A stretch of 12,011 nt of DNA, taken from positions 1 through 12,011 of the forward strand of contig CAMPIO010000103.1 of assembly GCA_946886405.1 (NCBI GenBank). The letters run 5' to 3'. The notes beneath the pieces were generated by a model that searched no databases, was not told the DNA's origin, and saw nothing but the letters and a program-made list of their open reading frames with translations. This document shows positions 1 through 9,432 of the stretch, piece by piece. The DNA is from an uncultured Pseudoxanthomonas sp. (GTDB taxonomy: Bacteria > Pseudomonadota > Gammaproteobacteria > Xanthomonadales > Xanthomonadaceae). Position 1 is the first letter of the stretch. Each line of letters begins with the position of its first letter. A program made the position numbers and the translations under genes.

Positions 1-674
1 TGTCTGCCCCACGCCGCCCCCGCGTCCTGACGCCACTGTTGCTTGCCTGCCTGTTGCCGCTCAGCGCGCAGGCCGCGCCGGCCAAGCAGCACCACGTCGA
101 CGCCGAGATCAGCGCGGACCTCGCTGATGCCCGCAGCGAGGTCCGTGCGGAACTCGCCGCTGCCCGCCGTGAGCTGGATACCGAGAACCTGCCGTTGGGC
201 GACAACCTGCGCTTCGGCAAGTCCCACGGACGCGGCGCCGACCAGGACCGTTCGTTGCCCAAGGCGGAAATCACGCCGCATGGCGATTTCCTTGTCGACG
301 GCAAGGCGGTGGCCATCGATGGCCGCCAACGTCAGGAATTGCTTCGGTACCGCCACCAGGTGATCGACATCGCCAAGGCCGGCATCGATATCGGCGAACG
401 CAGCGCACAGGCCGCACTGGACGCGGTGGACCGCGGCATCTTCAGCCTGATGGTCGGCGCCATGACCGGCAGCCTGGAGCGCCGCATCGAAAAAACCGTC
501 AGGGAAACGGTCGAACCCGGCGTACGGCAGATATGCCGCAGCCTGCCCGCGTTGATGGAAAGCCAGCAGCGACTGTCGTCCAGCCTGCCGCAGTTCCGGC
601 CCTACGCGACGCTGGAAGCCGACGATGCCGAGGACTGCGAGAAGGATGTGCGCCGCGAGTTCGCGGCGCGTTAG
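1..674 (+). CDS. DUF2884 (YggN-type) exported protein, start codon cut by one base
   Basis: The frame is open from base 3, and bases 1-2 are 'tg' followed by TCT GCC. The natural ATG therefore probably begins one base before the window, giving a protein of about 224 residues starting MSAPRRPR. A classic signal peptide follows: basic start, hydrophobic stretch LTPLLLACLLPL, and an AQA cleavage site near residue 25. Residues about 40-66 form an Ala/Glu/Arg-rich, probably helical segment. The core carries GDFLVDGK (about 95-102), a GIFS motif, ICRSLP (Cys179) and DCEKD (Cys213). This core matches the second DUF2884 gene at 1603-2265, and the family is represented by E. coli YggN. The two cysteines may form a disulfide in the periplasm. 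The family has no established biochemical function that I know of. The product is probably soluble and periplasmic. Family assignment is fairly confident; role unknown. Confidence 0.8.
   Translation, partial: SAPRRPRVLTPLLLACLLPLSAQAAPAKQHHVDAEISADLADARSEVRAELAAARRELDTENLPLGDNLRFGKSHGRGADQDRSLPKAEITPHGDFLVDGKAVAIDGRQRQELLRYRHQVIDIAKAGIDIGERSAQAALDAVDRGIFSLMVGAMTGSLERRIEKTVRETVEPGVRQICRSLPALMESQQRLSSSLPQFRPYATLEADDAEDCEKDVRREFAAR
650..669. repeat. Perfect inverted repeat at the 3' end of the first gene
   Basis: The 9-base arms gcgccgcga and tcgcggcgc are exact reverse complements, separated by 2 bases. They end two bases before the TAG stop of the first gene. As RNA this would form a strong GC hairpin. 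No T-run follows, so it is not a standard intrinsic terminator. It could slow or partly stop transcription, or protect the 3' end, ahead of the 75-bp gap to the next gene. Confidence 0.5.
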
Positions 675-749
675 TTCGCGCACCCTCGCAGTCGCCCGAG
701 CTTTTGAGAACAGCCTTCACCGCCAGACCTGATCCTGGAGACACCCTCG

Positions 750-1586
750 ATGCGCACCGCACTGTTCGCCCTTTCACTGCTCGCCTTGCCGGTCCTGTCG
801 GCGCCCGCCATGGCGTCGGATCGCTACTGCAAGCACGAAGCGCCACGTCAGCTCACGCTCGACATCGGCGATGCCAGGACGGTTGTGTTCGAGGTCGGTC
901 CCCACGATCTGAACGTGGCATCGAGTGCCGGTGCACCAGCGGCGATGAGCGGCAGGGCCTGCAGCAGCCATGCCGAACGGCTTGAACGCCTCAAGATCGA
1001 ACAGCGTCGCTCGGGCGACAAGCTGATCGTGCGCATGTACCAGGAAGGCAGCGCCAGCGGTTTTTCGTTCGGCAACAACTACGCCTACATGAACCTGATG
1101 GCGACCCTGCCCGACCACGTGTCCGTGCAGGTGAAAATCGGTTCCGGCGAGGCCTACGTCACTGGCGCCCCGGTGCTCAGCGCCGATGTCGGTTCCGGTC
1201 ACGCCGTAGGCCGCAACATCCGCGGCCTGGCCGCCGCCTCGGTGGGCTCCGGCGACATCGACATCCACGGTGCTGGCAGCCTGAAGGTCGTTTCGATCGG
1301 CTCGGGCGACGTGGAGGCGGAGGACGTACGCGGCCCGACCAGCGTGGGCAGCATCGGTTCGGGTGGATTCGAGCTGTCGCGTGGCAGCAGCGTCGAAATC
1401 GGCTCGATCGGCTCCGGCGGCGCCGAACTTCGGGACATCACCGGCAACGTGGTGGTGGGCTCGGTAGGTTCGGGCGGCGTCAAGGTACGCAATGCCAGCG
1501 GTGGATTGACCGTGCGCTCGGTAGGCAGCGGCGACATCGACCATGAGGGCGTGAAAGGCACGCTCGACATCCCCAAGCGCCATTGA
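750..1586 (+). CDS. Secreted DUF4097/GIN-type beta-solenoid protein
   Basis: The product is 278 residues. The start is supported by a GGAGA ribosome-binding site about 9 bases upstream and by an immediate signal peptide (MRTALFALSLLALPVLSAPAMA, cleavage near Ala22). The first mature part (about 23-128) has two cysteines, Cys27 and Cys71, and a non-repetitive fold. From residue 130 to 261 there are eight [IV]GSG turns spaced 17-19 residues apart, each followed by a short beta strand. This is typical of DUF4097/DUF2807 (GIN or adhesin-like) domains, which form a right-handed beta-solenoid. Such proteins are exported and often poorly characterised; related domains occur beside envelope-stress genes. 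The gene lies 75 bp after one DUF2884 gene and 16 bp before another, so co-transcription at least with the latter is likely. Binding partner or ligand unknown. Confidence 0.8.
   Translation: MRTALFALSLLALPVLSAPAMASDRYCKHEAPRQLTLDIGDARTVVFEVGPHDLNVASSAGAPAAMSGRACSSHAERLERLKIEQRRSGDKLIVRMYQEGSASGFSFGNNYAYMNLMATLPDHVSVQVKIGSGEAYVTGAPVLSADVGSGHAVGRNIRGLAAASVGSGDIDIHGAGSLKVVSIGSGDVEAEDVRGPTSVGSIGSGGFELSRGSSVEIGSIGSGGAELRDITGNVVVGSVGSGGVKVRNASGGLTVRSVGSGDIDHEGVKGTLDIPKRH
1137..1532 (+). repeat. Eight-copy GSG solenoid repeat within the DUF4097 gene
   Basis: The repeats encode [IV]GSG at residues 130-133, 147-150, 165-168, 183-186, 202-205, 220-223, 239-242 and 258-261, so the steps are 17, 18, 18, 19, 18, 19 and 19 residues. 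The codons differ between copies (ggttccggc, ggctccggc, ggctcgggc, ggcagcggc). The repeats are thus conserved at protein rather than DNA level and are not a recent DNA expansion. Confidence 0.8.
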
Positions 1587-1602
1587 TTCCCAAGGAACGA
1601 CC

Positions 1603-2265
1603 ATGACCCGTACGCTCGCACTCGCGTTGTCCGCCTTGTTGCTCGCCGCGTGTTCGCAAGACCGCGATGCCAACGACAGCGGCGCGACCTCCGACGCCCT
1701 CTGGGGCCAGAACCTGACGCTGAACGCCACCGGCCATCCCCGCGCGGAAGTGTCGGCGAAGGGCGATTTCATCGTCGACGGCAAGCCGGTACCGGTGAAC
1801 GCCCAGCAGCGCGCGCTTCTCGTCGCTTATCACCGCGAGCTCGGCGGCATCGCCGATGCGGGCATCGCCACCGGCAAGGAAGGCGCGAAGCTGGCCGGCA
1901 AGGCCGTCGGCGCCGCAGTGAGGGGCATCTTCAGCGGCAATCCCGACCAGATCGACAAGGAGATGGAAGCGGAATCGAAGAAGGTGGAAGCCGAAGCGAT
2001 GAAGATCTGCGACCGCCTGCCCGGCTTGTACAAGGCGCAACAAGACCTCGCGGCCGCGCTGCCGGCCTTCGAACCCTACGCGGGCATGGAACTGGACGAC
2101 GTGGCGGAATGCCGCACGTCGCACAACGACAGCCACGAAGCCGGCAAGGACGTGGGGCGTGCCATCGGGGAGGTGGTCAAGGGTGCCGCGTCGCCCGACG
2201 GAGATGCAGCCCGGCAAGCCGATGCAGCGGCCGCTACCGAACCCGCATCGCCGCCGTCCCCCTGA
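1603..2265 (+). CDS. DUF2884 (YggN-type) lipoprotein, paralogue of the first gene
   Basis: The product is 220 residues. An AAGGA ribosome-binding site lies 6 bases before the ATG, 16 bp after the solenoid gene. The N-terminus MTRTLALALSALLLAAC is a lipoprotein signal with lipobox LAAC, so Cys17 should be lipidated. Residue 18 is Ser rather than Asp, which by the usual Lol sorting rule suggests the outer membrane. The core repeats the layout of the first gene: GDFIVDGK (54-61), GIFSG (108-112), ICDRLPGL with Cys136, PAFEPYA, and Cys170. The cysteines are 34 residues apart, exactly as in the paralogue. The C-terminal 25 or so residues are Ala/Pro-rich and probably disordered. Function unknown; the pairing suggests one soluble and one membrane-anchored version of the same domain. 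Confidence 0.8.
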   Translation: MTRTLALALSALLLAACSQDRDANDSGATSDALWGQNLTLNATGHPRAEVSAKGDFIVDGKPVPVNAQQRALLVAYHRELGGIADAGIATGKEGAKLAGKAVGAAVRGIFSGNPDQIDKEMEAESKKVEAEAMKICDRLPGLYKAQQDLAAALPAFEPYAGMELDDVAECRTSHNDSHEAGKDVGRAIGEVVKGAASPDGDAARQADAAAATEPASPPSP

Positions 2266-2293
2266 CGTTCCGACACCACACCGGATAACCGAC

Positions 2294-2719
2294 ATGACGC
2301 GACATGCATCGCTCCTCCTCACCTGCACGCTCGGCCTGGCCGCTGCGCAGTCCGCGCTCGCCGCCGATGCCGGGCGCGAACGCGCCTTCCAGGACCACAT
2401 CGCGTATGTCGCGACGTTCGCGATGCCGGTGTTGATCGAGAAGTGCGCCGTGACGGATGCGGACTACCTGCAGCGCGCCGCGCCGGCGTACTTCCGTTTC
2501 GTCAACGCCCGTCAGGACCAGATAGAACGCGGCCGCTTGCTGACGCTTGCCGAGTTCGGCCCGGGCGAGACCCTCGCGGCGTATCGCGAACGCACACTCG
2601 CCCAGCGCCTTGGCCGTCTGGATACCGGCACGCCGGAGCAGAAACAGCAGATGTGCGAGGGCGCGCTGGCCATGCTGACCGGCGCCCCGATTCCCGGCGA
2701 GTGGCCACCGCGCGAATGA
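2294..2719 (+). CDS. Small secreted protein of unknown family
   Basis: The product is 141 residues from the ATG at 2294. I chose this start because a signal peptide begins exactly there (MTRHASLLLTCTLGLAAAQSALA, cleavage near residue 23). The ribosome-binding site is weak (GGATA). The frame is also open upstream, but that would add a meaningless Arg/Pro-rich extension. The mature protein is mostly helical-looking and has two cysteines (EKCAVTD and QQMCEGA), which could form a disulfide. I do not recognise the family. It lies 28 bp after the DUF2884 lipoprotein gene on the same strand, so it may be the last gene of that unit. It converges on fumC with only 15 bp between the two stop codons. 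Confidence 0.65.
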   Translation: MTRHASLLLTCTLGLAAAQSALAADAGRERAFQDHIAYVATFAMPVLIEKCAVTDADYLQRAAPAYFRFVNARQDQIERGRLLTLAEFGPGETLAAYRERTLAQRLGRLDTGTPEQKQQMCEGALAMLTGAPIPGEWPPRE

Positions 2720-2734
2720 CGTGCGACAGGCGCC

Positions 2735-5675
<2,941 letters not shown>

Positions 5676-5698
5676 CCTCGGGGCGCGAGGACGCGGCG

Positions 5699-6097
5699 AT
5701 GCACGTACTGATCAACATCGACGTTCCCGACCTGCCTGCGGCGGAAGCGCTCTACACCCGCGCCTTCGGACTCAGCGCCGGTCGCCGTTTCGGTGAAGGT
5801 GGCGTCGAACTGCTCGGCGCACAGGCACCGATCTACCTGCTGCACAACGCGGCCGGTTCTCCGGCCGCAACGGCGGCGCAGCGCGACTACACCCGGCACT
5901 GGACGCCCGTGCACCTGGACGTGGTCGTCGAATCCCTTGAACCCGCCCTCGACCGCGCCGTGCAGGCAGGTCTAGTGCAGGAATCCCCCATCCGCGAAAC
6001 GAACTGGGGCCGCATCGTCCGCCTGGCCGACTGCTTCGGCCACGGCTGGTGCCTGCTGCAGTTCGTCAACCGCGGCTACGACGAGATCGCCACATGA
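5699..6097 (+). CDS. VOC-family (glyoxalase/bleomycin-resistance fold) protein
   Basis: The product is 132 residues, a typical size for a single VOC protein. The start has GAGGA about 7 bases upstream and gives the family-like opening [21 protein letters not shown]. Two beta-alpha-beta-beta-beta modules are visible: residues about 1-48 (ending VELLG...IYLLHN) and about 70-123 (VHLDVVV, then [20 protein letters not shown]). His72 sits where the second module often has a metal ligand, but the full ligand set cannot be assigned by eye. VOC proteins include glyoxalases, dioxygenases and drug-binding proteins, so the substrate is open. The gene lies 23 bp after purB, and its TGA overlaps the ATG of the metallo-beta-lactamase gene, so these two are probably translationally coupled. 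Confidence 0.8.
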   Translation: MHVLINIDVPDLPAAEALYTRAFGLSAGRRFGEGGVELLGAQAPIYLLHNAAGSPAATAAQRDYTRHWTPVHLDVVVESLEPALDRAVQAGLVQESPIRETNWGRIVRLADCFGHGWCLLQFVNRGYDEIAT

Positions 6098-7002
6098 TGC
6101 TCCGCTCCACCCTGCTCTGCGGTCTGCTTGCCCTCGCGCTTCCGGTCGCCGCGCTCGCCTCCGACACGCCTGCCGCCAAGACCTGCGCCGATGACGCCGG
6201 CTGGAACGATCCGGCCACGCCGCTGCAGGTCTACGGCAACACCTGGTACGTCGGCACCTGCGGCATCACCGCATTGCTGGTGACGTCCGATGACGGCCAC
6301 ATCCTGGTCGACGCCGGCACGCCGCAGGCCGGCCCACTGATTCTTGCCAACATCCGCGCACTCGGCTTCAAGCCGGAGGACGTACGCGCCATCGTGTTCT
6401 CGCATGAGCACAACGACCATGCCGGCAGCCTGGCCGAGCTGCAGCGCGCCACCGGCGCGCCCGTGTATGCCCGCGCACCCGCCGTGGGCACGTTGAAGCG
6501 CGGCATGCCGGACCGCCTGGACCCGCAGTTGGAGGTTGCGGAACCCATCGCCCCGGTCGAGCATGTCGTCACGCTTGCCGATGACGGCGTGGTGCGCGTC
6601 GGCCCGCTGGCCCTGCAAGCAGTCGCTTCGCCCGGTCACACGCCCGGCGGCACCAGTTGGACCTGGCTGTCCTGTGAAGGCGACACCTGCCACCAGATGG
6701 TTTACGCCGACAGCCTGACCGCGATCTCCGACGACGTATACCGCTACAGCGACGACGCAGCGCACCCCGGTTACACGGCCGCGTTCCGCGGCACGCTGGC
6801 GCGGGTTGCCGCGCTGGACTGCGACATGCTGGTCACTCCGCATCCGTCCGCCAGCGCGCTGTGGACACGGATCGGGCCGAGGGCCAACGCGCCACGGGTG
6901 GACCGCGGCGCGTGCCGCGCCTATGCGCAGAAGGCCTCCGAGCGCCTGGACAAGCGGCTTGCCGACGAAGCCGCGATGGCCCCGCCCCCATCACACCCTT
7001 GA
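6094..7002 (+). CDS. Secreted subclass B3-like metallo-beta-lactamase
   Basis: The product is 302 residues with a signal peptide (hydrophobic stretch [14 protein letters not shown], cleavage ALA-SD near residue 22), so it is exported to the periplasm. The metallo-beta-lactamase fold shows the zinc set H104-E-H106-N-D108-H109, His182 in SPGHTPGG, and His250 in TPHPSAS. As in B3 enzymes such as L1 of Stenotrophomonas, the position of the B1/B2 cysteine ligand is Ser (YADSL, Ser207). The L1 disulfide pair (LPCDVLLTPHP and CKAYA in L1) has counterparts in Cys243 and Cys274. Two extra cysteines (194, 199) lie in the LSCEGDTC loop. All expected residues are present, so hydrolysis of beta-lactams, including carbapenems, is plausible but unproven. 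A related hydrolase with another substrate is the alternative. The ATG lies inside the VOC stop (ATGA). No AmpR-type regulator is next to it. Confidence 0.88.
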   Translation: MMLRSTLLCGLLALALPVAALASDTPAAKTCADDAGWNDPATPLQVYGNTWYVGTCGITALLVTSDDGHILVDAGTPQAGPLILANIRALGFKPEDVRAIVFSHEHNDHAGSLAELQRATGAPVYARAPAVGTLKRGMPDRLDPQLEVAEPIAPVEHVVTLADDGVVRVGPLALQAVASPGHTPGGTSWTWLSCEGDTCHQMVYADSLTAISDDVYRYSDDAAHPGYTAAFRGTLARVAALDCDMLVTPHPSASALWTRIGPRANAPRVDRGACRAYAQKASERLDKRLADEAAMAPPPSHP

Positions 7003-7003
7003 T

Positions 7004-7017
7004 CGGCATCAATGCCG
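7004..7017 (+). terminator. Weak hairpin after the lactamase gene
   Basis: CGGCAT and ATGCCG form a short inverted repeat directly after the stop of the lactamase gene, in the 85-bp gap before roxA. There is no T-run beside it; a CCCCTTTTCC stretch lies about 30 bases further on. Termination here is only a possibility, and read-through into roxA is equally likely. Confidence 0.2.
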
Positions 7018-7087
7018 CCGGTGCCCCCATCGGCGACGCTGACCTCCCCTTTTCCTGTACGACGCATCCCCGCGCGGATACCACCCG

Positions 7088-8338
7088 ATGACCAAGAAGA
7101 CTTCCGCCCGCGCCGCGTCGCTTCCGTTCGAGATCGAAGCCAGCCGCGAACACCCGCTCGGCATGCCGGCCGAGCGCTTCCTGCGCGATTACTGGCACAA
7201 GCGCCCGCTGTTGATCCGCAACGCCTTCCCGGGCTTCGAAACGCCGGTACAGCCGGAGGATCTCGCCGGTCTCGCCTGCGAAGAAGGCGTACTCGCGCGC
7301 ATGATCAGCCTGGACAAGGCGACGGGTGTCTGGGACGTGCGCACCGGACCGTTCCAGGAAGAGGATTTCCCGGGACTGCCAGACCACGACTGGACCCTGC
7401 TGGTACAGGACGTGGACAAGTGGGACGCCGATGTCCGCCAGTTGCTCGAGCAGTTCCGCTTCCTGCCGCGCTGGCGGGTGGACGACATCATGATCAGCTT
7501 CGCCGCTACCGGCGGCTCTGTCGGTGCACACGTGGACCACTACGATGTGTTCCTGCTGCAGGCGCAGGGCGAGCGGCGCTGGATGATCGATGCCAGCGTG
7601 GCGATGGGAAAACCCGCGCCCGACCTCGGCTTCCAGGACGACGTGGCGATCAAGTTGTTGCGCCGCTTCGATCCCACCCATGAGTGGGTCTTGTCGCCTG
7701 GCGACATGCTGTATCTGCCGCCGCTGGTGCCGCATCACGGCGTGGCGGAGAACGCGTGCCTGACGTTCTCGGTAGGCATGCGCGCGCCGTCATCTGCGGA
7801 GCTGATCGGCGACTACCTGGATACGCTGATCGCCGATGCCGACGATGCCATGCGCTACCACGACGAAGACCTGACGGTGCCGCAGGATCCGAACGAGATC
7901 GACGCGCGCGCGATGGAGCGCGCGATCGAGGCGCTGAACGCGCTGCGCATGAACGACCCCGACCTGGTCGGCGACTGGTTTGGCCGCTTCATCACCACGT
8001 ACCGCGCCTCGGGCGACGTCATGCCGGCACCGGACACGCCCTCGCGCATCGAGATGGAATGGGACCTGCAGCAGGGGGCGCGCTTGCTGCGCCATCCGTT
8101 CTCGCGCTTCGCATGGCGCCGGCGCAGCAAGGGCGCGACCCTGTTCTGCAACGGCGTGGATCACGTGCTGCCGGTCAAGGAGGCCCAACAGTTGGCGGCG
8201 CAGGAAAGCCTGGATGGCACCATCTATGGCGCACTCAGTGAGGCAGGACGCGATGCGGTGATGGCACTGGCCGCACAGGGCCATTATCAGTTGGCGTTAG
8301 ACGAAGACGATCCGGGAGCCGGGGACGAAGACGCATGA
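7088..8338 (+). CDS. roxA: Ribosomal oxygenase RoxA (uL16 arginine 3-hydroxylase), JmjC/cupin type
   Basis: RoxA (YcfD in E. coli) is an Fe(II)/2-oxoglutarate oxygenase that hydroxylates an arginine of ribosomal protein uL16 (L16). The product is 416 residues, somewhat longer than the E. coli protein, and aligns along its length. Shared stretches include FLRDYWHKRPLLIRNAF, WTLLVQDVDKW, and the core GGSVGAHVDHYDVFLLQ with iron ligands His148 and Asp150. The third ligand, His216, is in LPPLVPHHGVAE. These match His125, Asp127 and His187 of YcfD. ERRW and SVGMRAPS follow as in the family. The second half corresponds to the helical dimerisation and winged-helix-like parts. The ribosome-binding site is weak (GCGGATA). 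The stop overlaps the next gene's start by 4 bp, indicating coupling. Confidence 0.92.
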   Translation: MTKKTSARAASLPFEIEASREHPLGMPAERFLRDYWHKRPLLIRNAFPGFETPVQPEDLAGLACEEGVLARMISLDKATGVWDVRTGPFQEEDFPGLPDHDWTLLVQDVDKWDADVRQLLEQFRFLPRWRVDDIMISFAATGGSVGAHVDHYDVFLLQAQGERRWMIDASVAMGKPAPDLGFQDDVAIKLLRRFDPTHEWVLSPGDMLYLPPLVPHHGVAENACLTFSVGMRAPSSAELIGDYLDTLIADADDAMRYHDEDLTVPQDPNEIDARAMERAIEALNALRMNDPDLVGDWFGRFITTYRASGDVMPAPDTPSRIEMEWDLQQGARLLRHPFSRFAWRRRSKGATLFCNGVDHVLPVKEAQQLAAQESLDGTIYGALSEAGRDAVMALAAQGHYQLALDEDDPGAGDEDA

Positions 8339-9246
8339 GCGCCACGCGCGACTATCAGGTCGAAGCCGTCGACTACGCCACCGGTGCCGGCCTGGTCCAC
8401 CAGGTAAGGGATGTGGTCTTCGTCCAGGAACAGCAGGTACCCCGCGAACTCGAGCGTGACGCGCTGGATCCGCTCAGCCACCACGTGCTGGCACGCGACG
8501 CGTCAGGCACTCCGATCGGGACCGCACGACTGACCCCGGAACACCGGATCGGCCGCATGGCCGTGCTGTCGGCGTGGCGCGGGCGCGGTGTCGGCGACGC
8601 GCTGCTGGTCGCCCTGCTGGACGAAGCCCGCCGGCGCCAGTGGCCCGATGTGTCGCTGCACGCCCAGGTCAGCGCCGAGCCGTTCTACGCACGCCATGGC
8701 TTCCTGCCGGAAGGCGAACGCTTCATCGAAGCCGGCATCGAGCACCAGGCCATGCGACGCGTGCTGGGCGGTCCCACCGGCATTGCCCAACGCGCCGAGG
8801 CCGTGGCCATCACCACCGCCGTCGTCGCGCAGGCCCGCCGGGCCCTCGTGGTCTACAGCCGGTCGCTGGATCCCGGCCTGTGGGACGCGCCCGCTGTCGT
8901 CGAGGGACTGCGCCGCTTCGCCACGCACCGCGCCGGGGCCCGGGTGCAGGTGCTGCTGCAGGACGCAGGTACGCCGCAGCGGGCGCTGGCGCCCCTGATC
9001 GGCCTGGGCCAGCGGCTGCCCAGCGTGTTCGCCTTCCGCGAAGTGCAGGATCCGGTGGACCTGCCCTACACCGCCGCCTTCGTCGCCAACGACGACCATG
9101 GCTACTACTATCGGCCACTGGGCCATCGCTTCGATGGCGAAGCAGGCCTGGCGCACGCGGGCCGTGCGCGCCAGCTGCGCGAGGAGTTCTCGCAGATGTG
9201 GGAGCGCTCACGGCCCGTCAGCGAATATCGCGCACTGGGCCTGTAG
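8335..9246 (+). CDS. GNAT acetyltransferase with an extra C-terminal domain
   Basis: The product is 303 residues in two parts. Residues about 5-145 are a GNAT domain of the YjcF type: VRDVVFVQEQQVP and a following acidic stretch, IGTARL, the acetyl-CoA loop WRGRGVGDALL (81-91, pyrophosphate-binding R82-G-R-G-V-G87), and FYARHGFLPEGE. Residues about 155-303 form a second domain with ARRALVVYSRSLDPGLWD, VQVLLQD, a YYYRPLGHR stretch, and a C-terminal FSQMWERS. This resembles the domain recently labelled DUF7931 and vaguely recalls phospholipase-D-like folds, but I see no HKD motif. The acceptor substrate is unknown. The start overlaps the roxA stop (ATGA), so the two are made together. Confidence 0.85.
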   Translation: MSATRDYQVEAVDYATGAGLVHQVRDVVFVQEQQVPRELERDALDPLSHHVLARDASGTPIGTARLTPEHRIGRMAVLSAWRGRGVGDALLVALLDEARRRQWPDVSLHAQVSAEPFYARHGFLPEGERFIEAGIEHQAMRRVLGGPTGIAQRAEAVAITTAVVAQARRALVVYSRSLDPGLWDAPAVVEGLRRFATHRAGARVQVLLQDAGTPQRALAPLIGLGQRLPSVFAFREVQDPVDLPYTAAFVANDDHGYYYRPLGHRFDGEAGLAHAGRARQLREEFSQMWERSRPVSEYRALGL

Positions 9247-9248
9247 CC

Positions 9249-9272
9249 GTGCGCCGCCAAGGCGGCATGCAC
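9249..9272 (+). terminator. Candidate hairpin after the GNAT gene
   Basis: GCCGCC-AA-GGCGGC (9253-9266) can be extended by GTGC (9249-9252) and GCAC (9269-9272) across a 2-base bulge. It lies just after the GNAT stop and before the sucA promoter, the right place for a terminator. No T-run follows, so it may be weak or serve another purpose. The rest of the 186-bp spacer to sucA holds only the -10 box and a short leader frame. Confidence 0.35.
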
Positions 9273-9339
9273 CCGCGTCACGGGACTGCAACCTGCGTCT
9301 TTAGTCCAATCCGGTTACGCCCCCTTCCCGGCATGGGGG

Positions 9340-9345
9340 TATAAT
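9340..9345 (+). promoter_or_regulatory. Probable -10 box of the sucA promoter
   Basis: A perfect TATAAT occurs in an otherwise GC-rich spacer, about 90 bases before the likely sucA start. No good -35 hexamer is found at 16-19 bases upstream, so recognition may depend on an activator or a divergent -35. The expected transcription start is near 9352. Confidence 0.55.
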
Positions 9346-9432
9346 TTCCCGGTTTTCGCTCATGACCGTGAGACTTCGCGCGACATGGACGGCAAGCGCC
9401 CCTCGACTACCCCACAGCACGCCATCACCATC

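Noticed and set aside
36..53. Possible lipobox (LLAC) in the first DUF2884 protein
   Set aside because: The cysteine is in the middle of the hydrophobic stretch and is followed by LLPLSAQA, which fits an ordinary signal peptide cleaved after AQA.
1137..1532. Regularly spaced repeats that might suggest a CRISPR-like or tandem DNA array
   Set aside because: The similarity is at protein level ([IV]GSG turns), with varied codons and no constant DNA repeat or unique spacers.
774..1784. A 336-codon minus-strand frame across the solenoid gene
   Set aside because: The plus-strand gene has a ribosome-binding site, signal peptide and regular repeats; the reverse frame has none of these.
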